Below are positions 1 through 5,556 of a stretch of DNA of 5,556 nucleotides, in pieces. The DNA lies in assembly GCA_949746915.1 (NCBI GenBank), contig CATKEA010000046.1, positions 1 through 5,556 of the forward strand, in the 5' to 3' direction. The position numbers and the translations under genes are program-made. Each line of letters begins with the position of its first letter. Position 1 is the first letter of the stretch. The notes under the pieces were generated by a model. It searched no databases, had not been told where the DNA came from, and was given only the letters and a program-made list of their open reading frames with translations. This stretch comes from an uncultured Bacilli bacterium (GTDB taxonomy: Bacteria; Bacillota_I; Bacilli_A; RF39; UBA660).

Positions 1-2
1 AA

Positions 3-176
3 AAAAACGAATTTGAGAATAGATTACTTAATATTTATAAAAATGAATTTGATATTTATAAATCTTATTTTATATCTGGTGGAATATTTAATATTTATTA
101 CTACTGGCTAAAAAATGGTTGTATAGAAAAACCAGAAGAGCTAGCAAAAAAATTAGTTGATATTCTAAAAAAATGA
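3..176 (+). CDS. TetR/AcrR-family regulator, C-terminal fragment (5' end outside window)
   Basis: An open frame enters from the left edge and gives 57 residues before a TGA at 174-176. The segment SGGIFNIYYYWLKNG, followed by a short acidic stretch and ELAKKLVDILKK, is typical of the last two helices of TetR/AcrR-type regulators: a ligand-domain helix with a glycine pair, a tryptophan, then a proline-initiated final helix. The N-terminal helix-turn-helix lies outside the window, so neither DNA binding nor ligand can be judged. It is the only plus-strand gene here and converges on the minus-strand genes, so it is unlikely to belong to their transcription units. The assignment rests on the pattern of a short tail and is moderately sure. 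Confidence 0.65.
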   Translation, partial: KNEFENRLLNIYKNEFDIYKSYFISGGIFNIYYYWLKNGCIEKPEELAKKLVDILKK

Positions 177-193
177 TTGTTACTTGTAACGAT
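176..193. repeat. Imperfect inverted repeat after the TetR-like gene
   Basis: ATTGTTAC-TT-GTAACGAT starts at the last base of the TetR-like stop codon. The arms match at 7 of 8 positions, and the exception is a T/G pair that would wobble in RNA. No T-run follows, so it is a poor intrinsic terminator; it could be a weak 3' hairpin or a protein-binding dyad. The rest of 194-311 is AT-rich and shows no coding potential. Confidence 0.35.
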
Positions 194-293
194 ATCTAAA
201 TGATTCTTGTTGCGAAAATTCTACTTTCATTTATCTTCTATGACGTTTATAAAATATAGACATATAATAATTATTATTATAACATAGATAATA

Positions 294-310
294 CAATAAG
301 TATCTTATTG
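294..310. repeat. Perfect 7-bp inverted repeat just past the DUF1256 stop codon
   Basis: CAATAAG-TAT-CTTATTG lies one base beyond the stop codon of the minus-strand DUF1256 gene, between two convergent genes. The arms are perfect with a 3-base loop. Its position suggests a transcript end or an RNA-stabilising 3' hairpin, but the minus strand continues with TATTATC rather than a T-run, so it is not called a terminator. It is all A/T apart from one C/G pair at each end of the stem. Confidence 0.35.
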
Positions 311-311
311 A

Positions 312-956
312 CTAGTATCTACGAATTATTTTTTCTTTACAAATTACAAAATCATCTTTAGAAAGTGCAATACTTAAAGACTCTGTAGTTATATTAACTA
401 ATTCTTCTAATTTGTTTATGCTTATACTTAGACTATTTATTTGTTCTCGACTCAAATTAAATAAATTATATGTTTTTTCAACAGTATTTCCTAGTATGCT
501 TAAATCACCAAGCTTGGGTAATTTCTTTTTAAACCCTGCTCCCGGTTTTAACCCATGATTATAAATAGTTATACTTCCTAAACTTCTTCTACTAGATATT
601 GAAGAGTCTATGGCAATTACCATTTTTTCTTCTAGTTCCTTTTTCATTTCTTTAGCAAATGAAGCAATATTGGTAGCATTTAATGTTTCATCCATATCTC
701 CATAACATTTAATATATTCAGGTAAATTATATTGTTTTAATAAAGATCCAACACGAGGACCAAATGTATCAAAATTTGCCCACTCACTAATATTAGTACC
801 AATTCCTAAAATAATAATTTCTTTATAGTTGTTTAATTTCATAGAAATATCAATTTTAAATCTTAAATCATTAGCAATATAATTTTTAAGCTCCTCATAA
901 AATTCTTTTTCTATTTCATAAAAGTTAGCTTTATTGTATAAGTCTTTCCAAGTCAT
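312..956 (-). CDS. YyaC-like DUF1256 protein (GPR/HybD-fold putative peptidase)
   Basis: The 214-residue product matches the DUF1256/YyaC family in order and spacing. It has a beta strand ending in ILGIGT (49-54), a loop FDTFGPRVGSLL (62-73) where the family usually has GD.LGP.VG, YGDMDETLNATN (85-96), VIAIDSS (113-119), GLKPGAGFKKKLP (135-147) and LGDLSILGNTV (149-159). The family shares the fold of the spore protease GPR and hydrogenase maturation peptidases; D63 and D117 are the candidate acidic active-site residues. B. subtilis YyaC is linked to sporulation, but its substrate is not known to me. The start is well supported by AAAGGA seven to eight bases before ATG. The gene lies 130 bases after the radical SAM gene, with no clear terminator between them, so it may be read through from that operon or have its own promoter. 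The glycine before D63 is replaced by F, so this is a divergent member. Confidence 0.8.
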   Translation of the reverse strand: MTWKDLYNKANFYEIEKEFYEELKNYIANDLRFKIDISMKLNNYKEIIILGIGTNISEWANFDTFGPRVGSLLKQYNLPEYIKCYGDMDETLNATNIASFAKEMKKELEEKMVIAIDSSISSRRSLGSITIYNHGLKPGAGFKKKLPKLGDLSILGNTVEKTYNLFNLSREQINSLSISINKLEELVNITTESLSIALSKDDFVICKEKIIRRY

Positions 957-1086
957 GACAGGTTCCTTTCTAGAGATAACATTAATACCTATAAATATTT
1001 TAAAGCGAACTATGACATATTAATTTTGTGCTATTTATATCGTAAAAGAAAATAACTATGTATAAAGATTTTAGTGAATCATCATC

Positions 1087-1977
1087 TCAAAAAAGAGTTA
1101 ATTGTTCATGCTTATCGTTTTCTACTTTTTTATAAAATTTTATAATATCTTCCATATTATATAGAAGTCCATATTTATCACATTCTTTAGTAAATATTTG
1201 ATAAAGTCTTTTATAATTTAATGATACGCAATTATATTTATCTTTATATATATTTTCATATTTCTGCCGTAATCCTTTAAAATTTTTATCTAACTTATCA
1301 TAGTAATAATACCTTTGATTTTCTCTTAAAGTCATTTGCATGTATGTACTTATAAATTTGGCACCATAATCATAAGCAAGTTTGACTAATTTTTTGATAT
1401 CTTCTTCTTTATCAGTAATGAATGGTAACACTGGATTCATCATTATTCCTACATAAAGCCCATTATCACTTAGTATTTTAATTGCTTCTAACCTTTTTGA
1501 AGTTTCACATACATGTGGTTCAATAATTTTTGATAAGCAATCACTTGGTGTTGTTATAGTAAATTTTATTATAACATTGGCATTTTTATTTATTTCTTTT
1601 AATAAATCTAAATCTCTTAAAATTAAGTTACTTTTTGTATCAATTGATACACCAAAGTTATACTTTAAAATGAGCTTTAAGGTTTTTCTAGTTAATTCTA
1701 ATTGTTTTTCTAAAGGATTATAAGTATCTGACATTGAACCAATTCCAATAACACCTTTTTCTTTTTTCTTTATTAATTCTTTTTCAAGAATATTAATCGC
1801 ATCCTGTTTAGCTTTTGGAATATCAAAGTTTTCAATATGATAACAGTTACTTCTACTATCACAATAAATACAACCATGTGGACATCCTCTATATAGATTC
1901 ATATTATAATCTATCCCATACCAACTACTTCCATATTTTACTTTTGTTATAATAGTTTTTGCCTTTATAAATTCCAT
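1087..1977 (-). CDS. SPL-like (COG1533, Rv2578c-type) radical SAM protein with C-terminal clamp-binding motif
   Basis: The 296-residue protein carries the radical SAM cluster motif CPHGCIYC (C32, C36, C39) after YGSSWYGIDYNMNLYRG, the usual lead-in of the spore-photoproduct-lyase-like COG1533 group. Further family hallmarks are GIGSMSDTYNPLE (78-90), TKSNLILRD (114-122) and GIMMNPVLPFITD (177-189). Such enzymes bind a [4Fe-4S] cluster and cleave SAM to a 5'-deoxyadenosyl radical; the true lyase repairs spore photoproduct, while relatives have unknown substrates. Where I recall the lyase having its hydrogen-donor cysteine (before TSD), this protein has S81, so it is probably not a classical lyase. 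The last five residues, QLTLF (292-296), match the bacterial sliding-clamp binding pentapeptide. The start is set by AGGAG/AGGA upstream of ATG; that site overlaps the AlkD-like gene's TAG stop, 17 bases away. It is the third gene of the putative repair operon. Confidence 0.88.
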   Translation of the reverse strand: MEFIKAKTIITKVKYGSSWYGIDYNMNLYRGCPHGCIYCDSRSNCYHIENFDIPKAKQDAINILEKELIKKKEKGVIGIGSMSDTYNPLEKQLELTRKTLKLILKYNFGVSIDTKSNLILRDLDLLKEINKNANVIIKFTITTPSDCLSKIIEPHVCETSKRLEAIKILSDNGLYVGIMMNPVLPFITDKEEDIKKLVKLAYDYGAKFISTYMQMTLRENQRYYYYDKLDKNFKGLRQKYENIYKDKYNCVSLNYKRLYQIFTKECDKYGLLYNMEDIIKFYKKVENDKHEQLTLF

Positions 1978-1994
1978 AGATATCAGTCCTACTC

Positions 1995-2687
1995 CTATTT
2001 TTTCAGCAATTTAATTAGTTCTTTTTCTTTCTTTGATACTTGTGTTGATTCGATTATCTTTTGAAGGGCTTTATTATATGTTTTAGTATCCAAGTCATTA
2101 TTATTTAAAAATAGTAGACATTTTTCTTGATATTTTATATAAATAATTGACACTAACCAAGCAACAGCCATACTGACATAATACTCATTAGTATTAATTT
2201 TATTAATATCTTTTATAACCATATCAATATATTTATCATCTAAATAATGAAATAGCATCACAACAAAAAAACGTCTTTCAAATTCATTTAATGACTTAGA
2301 ATATTTTTTAATATATTTATAAATAGTATCTTGTTTATTTTCTTTCACATTCATACTACCACAGACAATATCACAGACGGCCCAATTGTCAATAAGTGGA
2401 ACAAATAGATCTAAGTAATAAAATAATTGATTATCATCTAAATTAGAGGTTACTATATATAATCCGAAAACTAATATTTCTTCATAATAAATAAAACTAT
2501 TTATATCAATAAGTTCTAAATAATTAGGTTCCTCTTTTTGTAGCTTCTTTACATACTTTCTAATGTTAGGCACTCTTACTCCAATAATATTATCATTATT
2601 AGGACATAACTTAGAGTGAAATTTTTGATATTCTTTATCTTGCATTTGTTTTATATCATTTAGGATTTTTTTATTTATATTAGTCAT
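1995..2687 (-). CDS. AlkD-like DNA alkylation repair glycosylase (HEAT-repeat)
   Basis: The 230-residue, all-helical, lysine-rich product matches the DNA_alkylation/AlkD family (COG4912), HEAT-like-repeat glycosylases that excise positively charged bases such as 3-methyladenine and 7-methylguanine. Diagnostic segments are YYEEILVFGLYIV (67-79), DNWAVCDIVCGSM (100-112), ERRFFVVMLFHYL (137-149), YYVSMAVAWLVSIIYIKY (169-186) and YNKALQKIIES (204-214). The four functional positions of B. cereus AlkD (W109, D113, R148, W187) appear to be kept as W102, D106, R138 or R139, and W177, so it should be active. Length is normal for the family. The start has an excellent site, AAAGGAAG, a few bases before ATG, inside the 22-base gap after the TtcA-like gene; the next gene follows after 17 bases. 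Family assignment is strong; exact substrate is not shown. Confidence 0.9.
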   Translation of the reverse strand: MTNINKKILNDIKQMQDKEYQKFHSKLCPNNDNIIGVRVPNIRKYVKKLQKEEPNYLELIDINSFIYYEEILVFGLYIVTSNLDDNQLFYYLDLFVPLIDNWAVCDIVCGSMNVKENKQDTIYKYIKKYSKSLNEFERRFFVVMLFHYLDDKYIDMVIKDINKINTNEYYVSMAVAWLVSIIYIKYQEKCLLFLNNNDLDTKTYNKALQKIIESTQVSKKEKELIKLLKK

Positions 2688-2709
2688 TTTCTACTTCCTT
2701 TAATAACTT

Positions 2710-3552
2710 TTATTTTTCTTGATCATAATCATCTAAAAAATTATAGATATAGTCATCTTTATGATATCCAATTAAAGTATTTAAATTTACATTAAAAACA
2801 CTTTTAAAAATATTTCTTTCAATAAATTCATTCTTTTTTCTGAAGGTTTCAATTAATTTTTTCATTTCTTTACGTTTGCTCTTTTCTTCCATATCAGCAT
2901 TCATTTCACACATCTCAGTAAAACGACAAGCACAATTTAAAAATGTTAGTTTATGATAATCTTTAAATGAAATAATATCTCTTTCTTTAATGTAATACAT
3001 TGGTCTTATTAACTCCATCCCTTCAAAATTAGTACTTTTTAATTTAGGCATCATTGTTTTTATTTCTCCACCATATAGCATACTCATAAGTATGGTTTCA
3101 ATGACATCATCATAATGATGACCTAAAGCTATTTTGTTGCATCCTAATTCTTTAGCTTTAGCATATAAGTTTCCCCTTCGCATTCTAGCACATAGATAAC
3201 ATGGCGAATCTTTTATTTCTTTAACTGAATCAAAGATATTAGTTTCAAAAATAGTAACTGGAATATTCATTAATTTAGCATTATTCTCAATCATTTCACG
3301 ATTTTTTTTATTATAACCAGGATCCATTACTAAAAATATGCAATCAAATCTTACTCTTCCATGTAATTTTAATTCTTGAATGCACTTTGCCAATAAGAAA
3401 GAATCTTTACCGCCAGACATACAGACTGCTATTTTATCATTTTCTTTTATCATTTCAAAATCACGCACTGCCTTTGTAAAAGGTCTCCATATTGGTTTTC
3501 TAAATTTTGTTATTATATTATGTTCAATTTGCTTATAAAACTCTTCTTTCAT
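2710..3552 (-). CDS. TtcA-like PP-loop ATPase (tRNA 2-thiolation type)
   Basis: The 280-residue protein has the PP-loop SGGKDS (46-51) within KIAVCMSGGKDSFLLAK, the CxxC pair C118/C121 in SPCYLCARMRRG, GHHYDDVIETILMSMLYGG (144-162) and IRPMYYIKERDI (182-193). This order is that of TtcA, which adenylates C32 of certain tRNAs and installs a thio group using a [4Fe-4S] cluster held by three cysteines. The third ligand here is probably C207 or C209 in NCACR. There are no N- or C-terminal zinc fingers as in TtuA, and it lacks the TilS C-terminal domains. It is the first gene of a tight operon with AlkD-like and SPL-like repair genes, behind a promoter containing a LexA-like box. That raises the possibility that it thiolates something other than, or besides, tRNA. 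The start has GGGAAG about eight bases before ATG, a modest site. Family is sure; substrate is inferred. Confidence 0.85.
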   Translation of the reverse strand: MKEEFYKQIEHNIITKFRKPIWRPFTKAVRDFEMIKENDKIAVCMSGGKDSFLLAKCIQELKLHGRVRFDCIFLVMDPGYNKKNREMIENNAKLMNIPVTIFETNIFDSVKEIKDSPCYLCARMRRGNLYAKAKELGCNKIALGHHYDDVIETILMSMLYGGEIKTMMPKLKSTNFEGMELIRPMYYIKERDIISFKDYHKLTFLNCACRFTEMCEMNADMEEKSKRKEMKKLIETFRKKNEFIERNIFKSVFNVNLNTLIGYHKDDYIYNFLDDYDQEK

Positions 3553-3636
3553 TTTATCAACTTCCCAACTTCTTATATGATATCACAATTTAAAATAAAA
3601 TTAAGCTATAAGATTATTTTAGATATAGATAAATTT

Positions 3637-3651
3637 ATTCAACAATTGAAT
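3637..3651. repeat. Inverted repeat over the likely transcription start
   Basis: ATTCAA-CAA-TTGAAT has perfect 6-bp arms and sits directly downstream of, and touching, the -10 box of the TtcA-like operon (3655-3650), over the expected start of transcription near 3643. It could be an operator half-pair or a small hairpin at the 5' end of the mRNA. It does not match the LexA consensus. Confidence 0.35.
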
Positions 3652-3679
3652 TATACACTAACAAACAATTGTTCGTCAA
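3650..3679 (-). promoter_or_regulatory. Sigma-A-type promoter of the ttcA-like/alkD-like/radical SAM operon
   Basis: On the minus strand TTGACG (3679-3674) is followed after 18 bases by a perfect TATAAT (3655-3650). Transcription would start near 3643, leaving a leader of about 90 bases before the ATG at 3552. It lies just past the terminator of the preceding dehydrogenase gene, so the downstream genes form an independent unit. The spacer is almost filled by a LexA-like palindrome. The -35 matches 5 of 6 consensus bases and the -10 matches all six. Confidence 0.72.
3662..3675 (-). promoter_or_regulatory. Putative LexA/DinR SOS box inside the promoter
   Basis: The minus strand reads CGAACAATTGTTTG. 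Against the symmetric Gram-positive SOS box CGAAC-N4-GTTCG it matches 9 of 10 fixed bases; against the B. subtilis form CGAACRNRYGTTYC it matches 12 of 14. It lies between the -35 and -10 boxes and overlaps the last two bases of the -35 (3675-3674), the ideal place for a repressor to block RNA polymerase. The bases just outside (3661 and 3676) also pair, extending the dyad to 16 bp with one mismatched pair. I found no other GAAC-N4-GTTC-like site in the window. Downstream genes include two DNA-repair families, which supports the call; binding itself is inferred. Confidence 0.68.
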
Positions 3680-3724
3680 TCACTTGTATAATTTTAGATA
3701 TAAAAAGTTTAATAAATAATTTGC

Positions 3725-3756
3725 AATAAAAAAGAACTTATCATTTTTAGTTCTTA
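3725..3756 (-). terminator. Intrinsic terminator of the NlpC-like/Fe-ADH unit
   Basis: On the minus strand AAGAACT (3755-3749) pairs perfectly with AGTTCTT (3738-3732) around a 10-base loop, and the stem runs straight into a T-rich tail (six T, then ATT). The stem begins within the TAA stop codon of the alcohol dehydrogenase (3756-3754), so termination follows translation immediately. It separates this unit from the next promoter, about 50 bases further on. The plus strand lacks a T-run after the stem, so it acts in one direction. Confidence 0.82.
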
Positions 3757-4923
3757 TTCCATTTCTAATATATTTTTAACATCTTCTCTTGTTAAAGGTA
3801 CATAATTTCCTAAAAAATCGCGACCATTTGGAAAATCAACACCATTTACTAAACTTGGTATATCTTCTTTTTTTAAGCCTACCTGTTCATAATTAAATGG
3901 AAGTCCTAAACTCATCCAAAAGTTCTCTAATTTGTCAATAGCTGCTATTATTTTTGCTTCGTTGTTATCACCAGATATTCCCATAATCTCTTCAGCAAAT
4001 TGATAAAATTTTGTTGGATTTTTCTTGTAAATATATCTCATCCATCTAGGTACAACAACAGCAAGTCCTGCCCCATGAGCCACATTATAACGACTAGATA
4101 ATTCATGTTCTATTTTATGACTGGCCCAATCTTGAAGTCTTCCTACACCACAAATATTGTTATGAGCTATAGTTCCTGCCCACATAATATTACTACGAGC
4201 TTCATAATTACTAGGATCCATCATTACTATTGGAGCATAGTGAAGCATTGTTTTTAAAATAGCTGTACAAATATTATCTGTCAACATTACTCCAGTGGTA
4301 TTAGAGAAGTATCTTTCCAATACATGAGTCATTATATCAGCTATTCCGCAAGCTGTTTGATATGAAGAAAGAGTCATAGTAAGATTCGGATTCATAATAG
4401 CAAATGCTGGTCTAATAATATCACTATTAACACCTCTTTTTTCTCGTGTTATTGAATTAGTGATAACAGCACTATTACTACCTTCACTTCCTGATGCGGC
4501 TGTTGTTAAAATTACTCCAATTGGTAAAGCTTGCTTAATAATTGGTTCTGTTTTATCAAAAAAGTTCCAGAAATCTTTATTATAAGCAACTCCAATAGCA
4601 ATTGCTTTAGCTGTATCAATAACACTTCCGCCACCAATAGCTAATATCATATCTACTTTATTTTCGCGAGCAATATTTATTCCTTTATATACCAAATCAC
4701 TTTCTGGATTTGCAGTAACACCACCAAGCTCAAAAAAATGAATATAATTAGTTTCGAAAGAAATCTTTACTTTATTAAGTAAACCATTATTTATAATTGT
4801 TTGTCCGCCATATACAATTAAAATTTTTCCACCACCAAACATATGAATTAAATTAGAAACTGCCTCTTCTGCTTTTAAACCAAAATGAAAATATGTTGGC
4901 GAATAAAAGTTAAAATTTTGCAT
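3754..4923 (-). CDS. Iron-containing alcohol dehydrogenase (BDH/YqhD-type)
   Basis: The 389-residue protein is a full-length group III metal-dependent alcohol dehydrogenase of the butanol dehydrogenase/YqhD type, which reduces aldehydes to alcohols with NAD(P)H in the cytosol. It begins with the typical NFNFYSPTYFHFG. The nucleotide-binding region has VYGGQT (37-42) and IGGGSVIDTAKAIA (96-109). TTAASGSEGSNSAVI (140-154) lines the coenzyme pocket. The four metal ligands are visible as D196, H200, H269 and H283, with spacing as in E. coli YqhD (194, 198, 267, 281), and VAHGAGLAVVVPRWMRY (281-297) is a family signature. Butanol, propanediol or general detoxification substrates cannot be told apart. 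AGGAG stands eight bases before ATG. It is the second gene after the NlpC-like gene (25-base gap) and ends in a terminator. Confidence 0.93.
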   Translation of the reverse strand: MQNFNFYSPTYFHFGLKAEEAVSNLIHMFGGGKILIVYGGQTIINNGLLNKVKISFETNYIHFFELGGVTANPESDLVYKGINIARENKVDMILAIGGGSVIDTAKAIAIGVAYNKDFWNFFDKTEPIIKQALPIGVILTTAASGSEGSNSAVITNSITREKRGVNSDIIRPAFAIMNPNLTMTLSSYQTACGIADIMTHVLERYFSNTTGVMLTDNICTAILKTMLHYAPIVMMDPSNYEARSNIMWAGTIAHNNICGVGRLQDWASHKIEHELSSRYNVAHGAGLAVVVPRWMRYIYKKNPTKFYQFAEEIMGISGDNNEAKIIAAIDKLENFWMSLGLPFNYEQVGLKKEDIPSLVNGVDFPNGRDFLGNYVPLTREDVKNILEME

Positions 4924-4948
4924 TATATCATCTCCTATTTTTACTACC

Positions 4949-5479
4949 TTACATCGATTTATATGTCAGATAACTACCATTATATATTTCATGAAAACCT
5001 GCTATATTTTCAAAGTCTTTAGGATTTACAAAGCATGCACTTTTATTAAATCTATGAATATTAGCTGCTTCTAAGATGGTTGCTACAAAATAACTACAAA
5101 CATATCTATTTTTGATGGTTATTGGTATACCAAAATATCTAGGAATTATTCCAAAAAAATCATATTTATAGCTTTTATTATTTTTCATCATATAGTCAAG
5201 AGTTGTTACAACATCTTTATATTGTTTATCAGTAACTTCAACTTCATATATTTTACATTTGGTCTTATTGAAAGTCTTAAAAAATTTTCCATCTTTGTAT
5301 TCAATAAGAAGTCCAGCATCAAGGATAAAATGAAGGTGTTTTCTCCCAAAACTATATATTGCACTACAATCCTTATCTAGACAAATTCCAACATGGCTAT
5401 ATTCATAATTAGTAACTTTTCTTATTATTTTAGCTGGTATTGTATGTGTGTGCATTAAAAGTATATAAATTTTTTTCAT
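4949..5479 (-). CDS. Permuted NlpC/P60-like (YiiX/YebB-type) putative cysteine hydrolase
   Basis: The 176-residue product looks like the circularly permuted papain-fold NlpC/P60 families (YiiX/YebB-like). An early histidine sits in YEYSHVGICLD (H29), SFGRK follows (43-47), and the catalytic-type cysteine comes late in NRYVCSYFVATILEAANI (C128), with YDFFGII (106-112) between them. The ending, VNPKDF followed by IYNGSYLTY, is shared by many uncharacterised Firmicute homologues. Such folds act as amidases, peptidases or acyltransferases, often on lipids or cell-wall peptides; the substrate here is unknown. There is no signal peptide, so a cytoplasmic place is likely. The ATG is preceded by TAGGTGA at good spacing. 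It is the first gene of the unit with the alcohol dehydrogenase. No metabolic link between the two is evident. Confidence 0.68.
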   Translation of the reverse strand: MKKIYILLMHTHTIPAKIIRKVTNYEYSHVGICLDKDCSAIYSFGRKHLHFILDAGLLIEYKDGKFFKTFNKTKCKIYEVEVTDKQYKDVVTTLDYMMKNNKSYKYDFFGIIPRYFGIPITIKNRYVCSYFVATILEAANIHRFNKSACFVNPKDFENIAGFHEIYNGSYLTYKSM

Positions 5480-5502
5480 TGTATCACCTACTACAAATTA
5501 CA

Positions 5503-5531
5503 ATTATACAGAACTTATATTAATTCATTAT
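5503..5531 (-). promoter_or_regulatory. Probable promoter of the NlpC-like/Fe-ADH unit
   Basis: A perfect minus-strand TATAAT (5508-5503) lies 24 bases upstream of the NlpC-like start codon, giving a leader of roughly 17 bases that still includes the ribosome binding site. The hexamer 17 bases further upstream, ATAATG (5531-5526), is a poor -35. No other gene is visible between here and the right edge, but the upstream context is cut off. Confidence 0.42.
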
Positions 5532-5556
5532 AAATAATATATTCAGATTTCTTTTA

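Larger units (their letters stand above)
3616..3702. repeat. 12-bp direct repeat flanking the operon promoter
   Basis: ATTTTAGATATA occurs at 3616-3627 and again at 3691-3702, 75 bases apart, one copy on each side of the promoter of the TtcA-like operon. In sequence this AT-rich a 12-base match can arise by chance, and no function is assigned. Confidence 0.3.

Noticed and set aside
240..268. Plus-strand promoter-like ATGACG-17-TATAAT between the TetR-like and DUF1256 genes
   Set aside because: It would point into the antisense of the DUF1256 gene with no plus-strand gene downstream, and TATAAT is common in this AT-rich stretch, which also holds a chance-like 14-bp A/T palindrome (264-277).
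1003..1016. A GCGAAC half-site upstream of the DUF1256 gene as a second LexA box
   Set aside because: Only one half (GTTCG on the minus strand) is present; the other half reads TATGT and matches none of CGAAC.
1047..1086. Terminator after the radical SAM gene
   Set aside because: No stable stem followed by a T-run was found past the stop codon; the T-run near 1090 is inside the coding sequence (the Leu-Phe codons).
3520..3729. A 69-codon plus-strand open frame
   Set aside because: It starts inside the TtcA-like gene in antisense, has no ribosome binding site, runs through the operon promoter and LexA-like box, and its asparagine/isoleucine-rich product is what AT-rich noncoding DNA gives.
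1..5556. CRISPR array, insertion sequence, tRNA or rRNA genes
   Set aside because: No regularly spaced repeats, transposase motifs or terminal inverted repeats, and no tRNA- or rRNA-like conserved GC-rich segments were seen on either strand.

Overview
This window is very AT-rich (well below 35 % GC by eye). It uses the standard bacterial code: TGG is tryptophan and TGA, TAA and TAG all serve as stops. Its genes start at ATG behind AGGAG/AAAGGA-type ribosome binding sites. This fits a low-GC Firmicute (Bacillota), for example an anaerobic gut lineage among the Erysipelotrichia/RF39-like Bacilli or the Clostridia. A YyaC/DUF1256 protein, a family first known from spore formers, supports that, but the sequence does not fix the genus.

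Layout from left to right. The 3' end of a TetR-type regulator (3-176, + strand) enters from the left edge and converges on genes that all lie on the minus strand. In minus-strand transcription order, reading from the right edge, there are two transcription units. Unit A starts from a probable promoter near 5503-5531. It encodes a permuted NlpC/P60-like (YiiX-type) putative hydrolase (5479-4949) and an iron-containing butanol-type alcohol dehydrogenase (4923-3754), and ends at a clear intrinsic terminator that begins at the dehydrogenase stop codon (3756-3725). Unit B starts about 50 bases further on, at a strong sigma-A-like promoter (TTGACG-18-TATAAT, 3679-3650). It encodes a TtcA-like PP-loop ATPase (3552-2710), an AlkD-like DNA glycosylase (2687-1995) and a spore-photoproduct-lyase-like radical SAM protein (1977-1087), with gaps of only 22 and 17 bases. 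A YyaC/DUF1256 gene (956-312) follows after a 130-base gap and has its own strong ribosome binding site.

The most interesting point is unit B. Its promoter spacer holds a near-perfect Gram-positive LexA (SOS) box, CGAACAATTGTTTG, at 3675-3662, overlapping the -35 element. Two of the three tightly linked genes belong to DNA-repair families. The last one, the radical SAM protein, ends in QLTLF, a textbook sliding-clamp (DnaN) binding pentapeptide. Together these suggest a DNA-damage-inducible repair cassette in which a clamp-tethered radical SAM enzyme and an alkyl-base glycosylase are co-expressed with a TtcA-like sulfur-transfer ATPase. That ATPase is normally a tRNA-thiolation enzyme and is an unexpected partner. 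The motifs are seen directly; the SOS control and joint function are inferred.
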